From: Membranipora membranacea
Taxonomy: Eukaryota > Bryozoa > Gymnolaemata > Cheilostomatida > Membraniporidae
Assembly: GCA_914767715.1 (NCBI GenBank)
Contig: OU612065.1
Location: 33,482,001-33,542,000 of the forward strand
DNA: 60,000 nucleotides
Reading direction: 5' to 3'
The position numbers and the translations under genes are program-made. Of the stretch, positions 11,820 to 24,000 are shown one piece after another; positions within the stretch are counted from its first letter, which is position 1, and each line of letters opens with the position of its first letter. Below the pieces are notes generated by a model. It saw only the letters and a list, made by a program, of their open reading frames with translations. It made no database searches and was not told where the DNA came from.

Positions 11820-13664
11820 TAAATCCAGGCAATGATTTCAATAGCATCACATTACATTATTAATGCCTTTCTACCCTGGCGCCTCGATTCGATTATTGCA
11901 CTGACTATACTAATAATGCCTCTCACTGCACACACTGTAATAATACTCTCACTGCGCTGCCTTTTCAAGTCATTTCTAAATCAATGATCAAACAATTATT
12001 TCTAAGCGTTATAGAATATCAACACTTTACACCCCAACTGAGATGAATAATAAACCTGATACCTGAAGCTGGTTCATATTACCTCAGCCAGCCCATTCTG
12101 AAAAGCAAGACAAACTATTAATTTTTCATTATTCAATCAAATCAAGCAAATACATAAAACTGTGGACTTGTTATTTGAAGTGATACCATCTCATATTGCT
12201 ATATATGAGATCTCAAATTTTGTTTGGTTTTGTTGTTTTGTTAATCCAAAATGCTGATAAAAGACTGTTATTGGGAAACGTTAGGGAAATATTAGAGGAT
12301 TTCCATTGCATTGTTTTACTGGCTTTACTCATTTCCAATGATAACTGAGAATTCCAGCTTATAACATTCATTACTTGAGTACACAAATAAGAAAGTAGAA
12401 AAATTCCACAACGAATGAAGGAATTGATATGTGGGCTGTATGCTTATATGCATCACACTTCGCAGCAAGGCAGCCATAGAACAGGAGCTATGTAGGGACA
12501 TGTTCCACTGAATGAAAATTGATTGTTAATAATCAATGTAAAATCCTAGGCAGCACTCAACTGTGTATGGGATTTTGTAACTTTGGTTTTCCAACAATGA
12601 AAAGCTTACATCAGCATTTGAAATCAATGTATAGGTATTGATTCCATGATTTCAAAATTTGAAATCATGAATCATCAGCATTTGAAATCATTTGAAATCA
12701 TCAGCTTTTCTATTGTTGGAAAACCAAAGTTTGCCTTGTGACATTGAATGTTGAGCTTTTCACTGTGTTCCTGTGAAGAGAATTAGAGTTAAAAGTACAT
12801 TAGGAGTAAGAAATTGCCACAATTTGACCTTGGTTTAATTTTATTATTATACAGCTCTGACATAATATACTTGACAAACTGCTTTTAAAAAAATGGTATA
12901 GGTAGGTAGATTCCAGGCAAATTGCCTAGCCCGTCGGGTTTCGGGACCTATGTCAGGCATAAGTACGAACAAAACAGACACATGTCATGCTGAATGACAT
13001 TAATATATATAACAGCCTTTAACCTTTAACTGTCTGAGAGATCCACTTAGAAACCTTGTCAGGTAGGTGAGGATCAAGAATGTCTGAAACTGTCCTCAAA
13101 TGAGGATTCTATTATCGAAGCTGAAGTCTAACCAGTGATGCGTAACTTTTCTAGCAACAAAGACGACTGAGCACACTGCTATGGTTGTGCTTTATACAAT
13201 GAGACCGATTTCTAGTTTAAAAGTCTCTGTCAAGCTGTACCCTTTTGCTCCAAGTGATTTGAGCGCTCTAATCTCCCAATCCATCTAAAGCTGTGTCCAT
13301 AGCTGATGTCAGTTCGTCTGATATTTTTTCTGTGAAACACAAAGACAACAGGTAAATTGTTAGTGCAATCAAATGACACAAATGGGCACAAGCTCATAAT
13401 ACTTAGCCTTGGTGCGCGGCTACCTTTTTTTACTCCCAAATCAAAAAAGTAGCCGCGTAACAAGGCTACATAATACTGCCTAAACAATTTATTTTGGTAT
13501 TCAATCAAAAAATTTTCAGATCCTACCCACCAAACTATAGTAACCAAATTCCCTGCTTGGCTTTCTTGACTGACATTGATCAGCTGGCCTGATACTAAAA
13601 CAAGTCAATAATATGGCCAGATGTAGTAGAACATTTATAATCATGTATATAAGAAGTGATTTTA
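11820..13664. repeat. Spacer between cassettes, second copy
   Basis: The order is the same as in 7444-9268: junction segment (11820-12053), then a copy of the 5' repeat (12054 to about 13005), then the 3' flank of the nucleostemin terminal exon including the hairpin at 13405-13467. No gene is seen. Confidence 0.7.
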
Positions 13665-15079
13665 TTATTCTGTCATTGAATTACCAGCTCGTCTTCTCTG
13701 CTTCTTGACTTTCTTGTATTCTTTTTTCTTGTTCTTGTTGAGCGCCATATCATCAGGTGTTACAGGTGATCTAGCTGCCTGAGCTATACTTAGTCGAGTT
13801 TTACGTCGTGGAGTCGGGTCGGGCATCACCACGTCCTCTAATACGACTTTCTTTTTACCCTGAGAATTGACAAGAGTCAGGGTCAAGGGAGACGGCTATA
13901 ATGAATTGCTTCTAGGTGCGGATTTGATAGTCATTAAAGGTGTTTGTAAAAGAGCTAAAATACTTGCAACAAATTTATTCCACAACATCTCAGCCCTAGA
14001 AAAAGGGGAACGACAATCATAGCAGAGCCAAAAAATAAACTGAGTGGTTCCAGGTAGATGAACCAAACATCCTTGGAGGAATAAATAAATCGCAGGGGTA
14101 GAATTTTTGCCTATGCGGGTAACTAACATTGCTACGCTATGCTAGCTTTTAAGATTGAGCAAAAAGCCAGCATAGCTTTACTTTAGCTAATTTTTACACC
14201 TCTAGGGTAAGTACAAGTCATATAAAGAGGTCCCACACTTATCATCCCAGATAAGCTACAGTCCATACCTTAGGTTTTGGTGTGTCCTCCTCCATCATTT
14301 CCTCCTCCTCTGATTCCCCGTCCGAGGACATCGCCGCCTCAGCATCTCCGCTGGTGGCGCTCTCTGAGTGATCTCCCAGATCGGCTCCATCTGTGAACCC
14401 TTCGCTATCCACCATCATAGCATTACCTATGTGTGACCTCAACCCTGCAATATAGCAAGGAAACCTGCTGTCAAGTCATGTAAGAATGTAGGTGAGAGGT
14501 GTTAATTAAACAACATTAATCCTCTGATGGTTAAGTTCAGTTATTCAGTCTCTCGGTCATCGCTTGCAATTTTATGTTCAGTCCTGCTTTTTTAACACAC
14601 TAGTTTTGCTTTTGGACACCGCACACATATACAATGATAAGACATTACAAAGCAGTTTGATAAGAAATTTGTCCTACGATTCAGTTGCACGTATGGACTA
14701 CTAGGATCTGGGCTTGGAGCAATTAGGAAATGTTGTGGGGAGGAATATGACATTTGTTTGTTTCCTCCATAAAAAAATGTCTCAGAGCAAGAAGATAAGG
14801 AGAGTAAAAGTTTTTATGTATCTCTGAAATTCTCTTGCTATTATGCCCTTGGCTCAGGTTCACATTTTACATGAGGGGACAACTCTTAAATACGCCAACA
14901 TTAAGAAGTAATAAAATTTTTAGTGATTCAGGGTAACTCTACCTTTAATATCCTCTTTCTCATCACTTGTGAGAGCCTCGATATCAAACTCTGCGGATAA
15001 TTCAGTGATAATCTGAGCACTGAGATGAGATGGTAGGGTGTGCTGCTCTGGTGGCTGTGTGTAATATGTGATCTTACCG
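13665..15079 (-). CDS. GNL3: Nucleostemin exons 12-14 (C-terminal part, cassette used by the gene)
   Basis: Exon 12 (14943-15079) carries the conserved [15 protein letters not shown] block and joins to exon 11 through a split Cys codon. Exon 13 (14269-14444) is an acidic, Ser/Glu-rich linker ending TPKPK. Exon 14 (13665-13859) is a basic tail ([17 protein letters not shown]) like the C-terminus of GNL3L. This cassette differs from the two downstream copies by few bases, for example Arg for Lys near the start of exon 13. It is the first one met by a transcript leaving exon 11. Confidence 0.8.
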
Positions 15080-18000
15080 CTGTAACAACAATTACATATT
15101 AGTATGAAGTGCAAAGAAAATGCACAGGATCGAACCACAAAAGTAGTCCATACATGCTTTTTCACTCATAACTCTTAAGGTGACTAAATTCAAATTTTGA
15201 AAACATATCCAACGATTTCCCCGGTTACATGCATACTGGGACGTTTCAAAGATGGATGCGAATAACATGCTTAACATAGTATATGTTTGCTGGTTCACTG
15301 CAGGTCACATGTCTGCTCGTTGCATAACTCAGTTCATTAAAAGTATTGGCTGATTTTGGTGATTATCTCCTCCTGACCAAACTTTGAACTTCACTCTAGG
15401 GAAGTGTATTTAACATGGGTGAACTAAACCCACATATAATTATGTATTATACCAATATAAACCCAATGAGCCACAATAATATTAAAAAAAATATTATTTC
15501 TCAAAGAAATCTACAAAAAACAGCCGTTACTATCATAGTAATGTATCGCACACCTACTTCCAATAGTCCGATTACTTCTAAATTTCTTTTGGTTATTCAG
15601 AATAGGGCTGTCCAGGTATGCCGATTTTTGCATCATTGTAAGTTGCATGCAAGCAAAATGTAACATGTATATCTGTTTTTTGAAAGTATGCCTGATGTGT
15701 GCTTACGATTGCGCAGTACACCAGAGACCTTAGCCTTTGATATACTCTCTTTGTCTAAACAAAGCCTATTCTATAACAAGCTTTCAATTCAATCGATGTA
15801 TGAGGCACAATAATCCTATGTCCCAAATGCAACAAGTACAATTATAATCTGCTACTGGTAGCCTAATACTGTGATTACCAAAGATTATAAATTGTTAATA
15901 CTACATTTTACAAAATATTCTGATCATGAATTAAATGATTCGAATTCAGTAATTTAGCAGGAAATCTCATCATTCAACTTCAAATGTGGAAATAAGTCTT
16001 AGGCACTAATGGTCTTGATTGGTTTCCCATCTTATTTCAATGATTAATATCTCAACAAAATTTTTATTCATGTGTAGTTTAGTTGTAATTTCATGTATAT
16101 ATAGGTTTTTTCACCTTTGTCAAACATTTGATAGTCTAGAATGTGCTTGAGTTTTATATTATTCAATCGACTTGCTCCACGACCAGTAGAGCCTCCTGAG
16201 TCAAGCTACTAGAAGTGCATGGCAAGCTAGTGCAGCCATAGTCTAAGTGCTCAGACTCCAAGGCGCAGGGAGTTGCTTGCGCAAACTATAATAGTAACTC
16301 CCTGCGCCTTGGAGTCTGGGCACTTAGACTAGTGCAACCATGATGCGAATGGCTATTATTATTATTATTATTATAATCTCACATGACACATGCCTTCAAA
16401 ATATACTGACTCTGTGGGTTCGGAAAGATCTTCTTTGTAATTTTGTGATGGCTAATTCAGTCAACACAAACGGGTGGGAATCTTTCAATTTAGAAATTGT
16501 GGTTAAAATAGATTATATTTTATTAGCTTTGATTGTTTGATGCACAAAGCGTGCTATCAAGAATGAGATGGATTTAAGAGTTGGTGACATACGTTAGAGT
16601 GTCAGTCGCACAGCACGCATGCGTTGGAGGTCATGGGTTTTGTTAGCCCCGAGGGCTTGTCAATTGGGATGCATGGTTTTCTCTTTGATTACAGATTATA
16701 GCAAGAAGCTGATCTATGAATACTGAATTGCAATCTAACTATTATGATAAATGGAAGGTTACCAAAATATGTGCATATCTTGGCACTGAGCATAGGGATT
16801 CATAAGTTAAAATTGAGATAGGAGCTGGAAAGTGTTTAACACAGAATAATTCATTATGCTAGCAACATCAATTGTAAGCAGAGGCTGTACACACAGCATT
16901 CTTCTCATAGAGTGTTATCATGTGTTGCTATTCACAATAAAATATATAATTGTGTGGCTAATTAAAATTGTTTTTAAAAACAGGAGCACACGATATTGTT
17001 TGGTGACAAGATTGAGTCAACATAATCTCATAATTGTGTTGGTTTGTGATGGTTTGTGTTGTTGCAATGTCTCTCTGTTTAGTCATACAATCAAAAGATT
17101 TACTATGTTACTATGCTCTCATATTTACAGGTAGGCACACTAGTAGTGATTGCTTATTTATTTATTTATAGAGGCTTACAAAAGGATGGCTAATAATTTA
17201 GGTTAGCACAATACAATTTTGAATATTATCATGGGCTAAGGCCCCTGTAACTCCTTGCTCTCTGTATGGCATCACAGCCATTAACACAGTGAGCAATATC
17301 CTCATGACAGTAGATACAATAGTAAAAACCTTTCATACTGTGATTTATCTGGATACCCAACTAACTATATTGACTTCAAGCTGTTGATGGCATATGGCCA
17401 AGGAGCTATTGGTGACTGCATTTGGAAAACTTCTAACTCAAATTAAGCTGCAAAACAAAATCCCTCCCCTGCCTTCTCTGGTCTTCACCTGATTGATTTG
17501 ATTGATTTATTACATATCACAGACAATATACCAGGGCTCTCAACCACTCAGATTTAGCCCTAGTTACTCAGATTTTTGGGTTCAACTCAGGCTTCTCAGG
17601 GGATTTTAAAATGTGAGCTAAAACTCAGATTTTGCTCGTTGGCAGAGATGAATAATATATAAACAATGCTAAATGTTGCCTTACAATAATTTATGTCATA
17701 TTATTAATGAATGATCAGGTATTAGATTCTAGTTGTGATAAGCTATGCTCTCACTGCGCTGCCTATTCAAGTCATTTATGTGAGATTCCAATTTGTATTT
17801 GAGAACGCTTTTAAAATTTAGCTTGTAATGAACTTGACATGATTGAATGAACCTAGTCTTTAATTTGAATATCAACACATTACACCCAACTTGCCTTTCT
17901 GTCAAAGCATCTCGGTTCAGACTGAGATGACATCAAACTTTTGCATGTGAATAATGTGTGGTATTTGTTGTGGGTATTTGATTTCATTTGTGATAAGCTA

Positions 18001-21000
18001 TGCTCTTATTGCTCTCCCAGTGATTTGCAAATAGATTATTATGGCTAAATAGAAATTTGAATTTTAGGAATGTTAAAAAAGTCATTTTGCAGGTGAACCG
18101 GATAAATCCAGGCAATGATTTCAATAGCATCACATTACATCAATTATATGCCTTTCTACCCTGGCGGCTCGATTCGTCTGCCTTTAAAACAATATTTTTA
18201 CAAACATATTTTTACATCATGGGGATTCATTTTCACCTGTGGCGATGGCCTTGGTTAGTCCATATGAATTGGTTCATCTGGATCAAATCTAAAATTATTT
18301 ACGATTTTATGTTTACAAGCAATGCTCTAGGTTTTTATTGATTTACTAGCTATCACAAACATGAAATGTTGTGAGAAAAGGATGCATATACTTTGTCATT
18401 AAAGGAGCTTGCTACTAATGTATGGAACTTGCATTTGAGGGCATCGCTCTAGGAAATTTTGTATGATGTGATGCTCATCAGCAGAACAGCGCAATAATAT
18501 CGAGGTCGCCTACGTCAAGCCTCAAATTCTTTGCAACATTAAAAACTTTTCTTAGTAATTTCTTGTCTATGGTACATATGCTCGTGTGCAAAACAGGCAG
18601 ACAATACATCAAGAGGGAAACTACAAAACTTTTGAACATCATGGAAGCTAATGGCTTTGTATTTAGATGCAACATTTTTTTAACAACATACATTCTTTGA
18701 CTTGCTTTGCCAGCTATTCTTTGCACATAATCTTCAAATCCCAGGTATTTCACCCGACAATATTTCGGTACCATCTCAGACATACCCTCAGCTGTTTATG
18801 CTCACGGCGTTTTACACCTTTAAAGTACCACTATGGGACATGCTAATATCAAAACTCAGGTTTCGAATCCTCCCAGGTTGAGAGCCCTGATATTACATAA
18901 TCAAATAGTAACTAGAAACCAGAAGTATTTTATATCTGATATCATATGCCTTCATAATAACAATACTACTACTATTAAGACTTCTTTGAGGGAAGGATTT
19001 GGGATTTTAACGCGACATTTATTTTCGCACAAATCAGAAGCACTGCCCAATCTATTCTTAAAAATTTTACTTGAAAGACAGTAATTTATGTATGAAACAA
19101 CCCTAATAATCTTCAATAATTTTTAATTGACATTGTTTCCTCAATCAATCCTTGTTTAAAATGTGATAGTGTCAGGCCTTCTTGTGTATTTCTTAGGATT
19201 GAAATATTTCATAATTGTTTGATGGGTATCCCTGGCTTAAATTTAATTCATATCACTGGGCAAAGTCGGTTGACACAAGTACCAGTAGATGAATTGTGCG
19301 TCCTCATTTAATCCCCCCACTCAAAAACTTTGACCCCATCCAGCAAAAATTAGAACCAGTAATATTGAATTTGGATTGGATTGGAAATAGTAAATCAAAT
19401 ATCTATCGCTACCTATTCTCTTGCTATCTTGCAAGTATAAGGGTTTACGGAGAGTTATTTAACCAGATTGACACAATCTGCTTGGTGCTTGGAGTTTGAA
19501 ATAAAACCTGTATACAGGGAGAACTTGCATGCTGGTATAATTTCTGATATTTGGAGACATTCAATTTTGATCCTAGATTCTTCCTCTGTAAAGAATTCTC
19601 TCATTTAAGTTTGTATGTTTACCTGGATACAAGGACGGGATATGATAAATTAGGCAAAGTGGGATAACTTCTAATTCATATTAAGTACGACATTGTATGA
19701 AAATGAGAAGATAACTCTACAGCAACTTGAAGCCAAAATACTTTTAATGAACTGAGAAATTTAAGAAAGTTAATATGATGTTGTACAAGTTTTGTGGTAG
19801 CAAGACTTTTTGAGCCAATCTAACTGACTGGATGAATTTCAAAATTTTGTCGAAAAAAAAGCAGTGTCTAACGCATTCATGTTAATCACCTAATACTTGG
19901 ATCCTTGTTGTACAGCTCTAACCTAACCATATCCTTCTTCACAGGGTTGACAATAAAACTTTGTACAGGGGGAGGGGGTACTCACCAGTTCCAATCCTGA
20001 AGGACCAGCCTGGCTGCTTTAACTGTGTCTGGTAGTCCGCCTTTCTTCAGCATTCCGTATCGTTTTGCCAACAAAACAAGAAACTCCGTACAATCTTTAT
20101 ACATTTGAATCTGTGAAACACAAGAAAAGTCTTACTGAATAAATCATATGTACATCTACAAAAATGAAAGGAATCTGCTGAAATGGTCTGTAACATACGC
20201 CGACTTTTTCCCTTTTTGTTGACTTCAATAATGCTATCTGGTCTGCAGCTGTCCAAACAATAGAAATTGTGAATGGTTTCAAAATTAAGACGGAATAAAA
20301 AGTCAAGATCAGGCATTTAGGTATTCAAATGAGGTTGTTGTGATTGTTCAAAATGCTGTTAGTTTGAAGCAATCATGGAACTTTTATTTACATCCATAGT
20401 TGATAGGAGAAGAAGTTGAGTAATCACCTAGTGCTCAAACATTACTGGGGCTGATGTTCAATGTGACATTTTTATACTTTGCATTATCAGTCACTTAGAC
20501 TAGTTATTACAATGTTATTCCATATACCACACTCACCTTATACTGCATCATCATCTGATCTTTACGACAGCGACTGAGAATAATCTCTACTGGTGCTGCC
20601 GGGTCATCAATCTGTTCTACTTTAACGGCGTTACGTAATATAGTATGCGCTGACGTCTCATCTCCTGTCGCCATAACGATACCGGGCGAGTCGAGTAAAC
20701 GTACATTCTTATCTAGCTGTACCTCCTGCATAGACCTGGATAATTAACAGAACCAAATGTGAACATAACCTACAGACAACTATGAGATTCGATGGAAAGG
20801 TAACTTTGATTTTAGCCAAATGCTCTGTGAGAATCTGGGATTTATGAGCAACAATAAAAAGTTATCTGTTGGAGGCAACTCCAAATGACTGTAACTGTAG
20901 AAATCTGTAGAGGGTATTAGGAAGGGGGAGAGACTGCACCAACCTGCACTACTTAATTTTGCATTTAAATAAACTAATACTAGACTACTCTTGAGGATTA

Positions 21001-24000
21001 CTAATGGGAAATGAGACATTATCACAGCCATCATTAAAAACGTCTAATAATGATTGAAATACTCATACATACTTAGTAACTCCTGGAGTGTTACCGACTA
21101 GACATGCCTTACTTCTCTTCAGACTGTTTATTATACTACTCTTTCCTGTGTTTGGGAATCCTGTACGAAACAAATAATAAATACAAACTTATGCCGTTTT
21201 GTTCGATAGCCTAACTAAAACTATTTTTGGGAGTTTAAGCTGCTGTTTTCTTTCTTTTGGCATTTTGTGGATTGCTAATAGGTGCCTCAATTCCAGTGAT
21301 TAGAAACTACTATGACCTGTTTTATAATTGACAATGAACAGATCAACTCACCTACGACTCCGACCCTGATAGCTGTTTTCAGGTCTTTACTGCGACTGTA
21401 GTTTGCTAATAGCTTCAGTAACACATCGGCACCAAGACACGTGGAGGATTTGATGAGACCCTGAGAAGCTTTAGCTACTGATATATTACTACGAGACAAG
21501 TTCTCATTCTGTGTTTGTGTGGAGGATTTGAAGGCGATGGTAGGCAACTCATTCCTTAGATACTTCAGCCAAGCTTCTACATTCTCTGTCAAATGAATGC
21601 CATCATCAGCAATATTCAGTAATATGTTTCAAAGGAGAAGTTGGAAGCAAAATACTGATAACCATTTGGTTACTATTCCGCTGAACAACATGGCTATCTC
21701 TATTTTTCCTAATGCTAGTTTGTCAGGACCTTCAACATTGTTAGATGGTATCGCAATGCTATTAACAGCCCCTAGATAGTCAGCCACAATATACGTATCA
21801 ATTTGATTTTAACTGAAATTCAAGATATTGAAAACTTTATATCTACCTTTGGGCACAAGATCGATTTTGTTTAGGACCAGGACTAGTTTTTTAGAAGCTC
21901 CAGCGCTGATGACAGCTTGTTCGACTTGAGGACAGCGACTTCCTATGGGATCACGGGCATCCAGTATCTCTAATATAACATCTGCTGCCTCAATCACCTG
22001 CAGAACATAACAACATTACTCATTATATACGGAAACATGATTATTACCACCGAGTGAGAGATTTTTGGATAGGGACGTTAGCATAATATAATGGATAGTT
22101 GAAAACCCTGGGACGTATTCTGACATTGACATATTACTTTTTGAATTTCCTACACAGCTGTTGAAACCAGGGCATCGATAAAACAAGAAGTCAGAGAAGA
22201 GCAGTTTCTGTTGGTCTGGCATAAAATGGCAGTTGGGAAACTCTTATTCAAAGCTCACAATCTGAAACTGTCAAACAATTCCAAGTTCCGACCCCGAACA
22301 CAACGCCTACCTTTCTGAACTCTTTATAGTAAGCCTTGAGAGATCCTTCCACAGATTTACCAGTGCCGAGTCTCTCCTTACCAGCTGTCACAAACTGCTC
22401 GTTGTTCTCAAACTCTGCATTCTTAGCATCTGCAACCTTCACCAGATCTGATAAGTTCTTTGCACCTCCTTACAACACATTAATATGATATTTGTTACGA
22501 TGAGTATGATTATGATACTTACACTACCTCAAACTTAATGTTCCCAGTGTTTGAAGAATATAAATTTAAGCACTCATACGTAACAATATAAGCACAACTT
22601 GTAGATAATTCAGGGATAATCAACAAGATGGTAGCAGAGATATTCAGCTAGGAGTTAAATTAATGTTGTCTGCGAGGCAATCGAATACATCAGAATATTC
22701 TGAGATGGAGTATAACCAGAGACTATAGATATAGATAGATTATCTATAGTCTCTGGCATAACATCATTATGGTATATCCTAGCTTGTTAAAGTGATTGTG
22801 AAGGAATCGGGTTTTTGGTATCATTCTAGAGTTCTCAGTCTAATTTAGAGAACTGCTATAAGGTCCAATTCCAACTCATTTTCACTCAATGTTGAGATTG
22901 GAAGGTACTAGAAGGGTACTATCTCAACATTGAATGAAAATGAGTTGAAACTGGGCCATTTGGTGTTAATGAACATCATAGCAGGTTTGTAAATGAGACT
23001 TAGAACTCTAGTATGATACCAAAAACCTGATTCCTTCACAATCACTTTAACTTTTAGAAACTGAACCAAAGTATAACCATGGTATGAAAATAGGACTGTA
23101 AAACCTGTACTGATCTGGCCTCTACCTCAAACTCATGACTCTCCTAGTTGATACCATACCTGTAACACTGGCAGCTCCTGACCGGAATGCTTCTCTATTC
23201 TTAGCTTTTGTCTCCTTCCTTTTCAGTTTATTGTCCTCCTTTTCCTGCTCTCTCTATGATGAACAACAGCATATAAAACAATGAAATACACACCGCAATC
23301 TCATACAGTCAGCAGTCAGTACTCTTCACTGGGCTCTCAAGCAAACTGACAGTACTCTTGACGGGGCTGTCACACACACTGACAGGAGTAGGAGATGGCT
23401 CAGATGGTTAGAGCGCCGCAAGCGATGAAGGTCGTGGGTTCGAATCCCACTGCAGTCTATTGACTACTGGGGTTTGGTTGGCCCCCAGGTGTGCCCCGAC
23501 CTGCCTGCAAACTGAGAGCAGACATTGCGGCCTAGCCCTTAAAGCATCAAAAATTTCGCTGCCCATGCTTCAGGATGTGGTGAGTGATATGACATCTGAT
23601 TTTAATCAACTATTTTTTAATTTATTTTTTAATCAACCGACAGTATTCCTACAGAACTGACTTAAAAATCATGTATGCACCATATGACAGGATCCAGACA
23701 AGTATCCAAAGCTTGATTAAAAAAGGTTGATTAAAATCCGATGACTTATCACTCGCCCATCCCGAGGCATGGGCGGCGAAATATTATTGCCTTATTGGCG
23801 AGGCTGCAATATCTGCGCCAAATTGCTCTCTGTTTGCAGACAGGTCGGAGCACACCTGGGGGACCAACCAATCCCCAGTAGAAGATGGACTGCAGTGGGA
23901 TTCGAACCCACGCCCTTCAACACTTGCGTGTTGAAGTCCGGCGCTCTAACCAACTGAGCCACCTCCTACTCCTCCTCCTCCTCCTTACAGAAGGGTGTCT

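Larger units (their letters stand above)
15328..19756. mobile_element. 4.43-kb insertion with 20-bp terminal inverted repeats
   Basis: The left end reads CTCAGTTCATTAAAAGTATT and the right end is its exact reverse complement. Duplicated copies 1 and 2 give the uninterrupted site (TGCATAAATTTAAG at about 10965). Comparison gives a short target duplication: AA, or TAA with one base lost. That could fit a PIF/Harbinger-like TWA target, but the class is uncertain. No transposase frame is recognisable. The interior carries a MITE (16240-16330), a possible hAT-like element (17532-18889) and a reverse-transcriptase fragment (18478-18783, minus), so it is a composite. It lies in nucleostemin intron 11 and should be spliced out. 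Confidence 0.7.

Noticed and set aside
23391-23470. Possible functional tRNA gene
   Set aside because: The A and B boxes are present, but the cloverleaf does not close properly and the sequence continues into a repeated SINE body; it is a SINE head.
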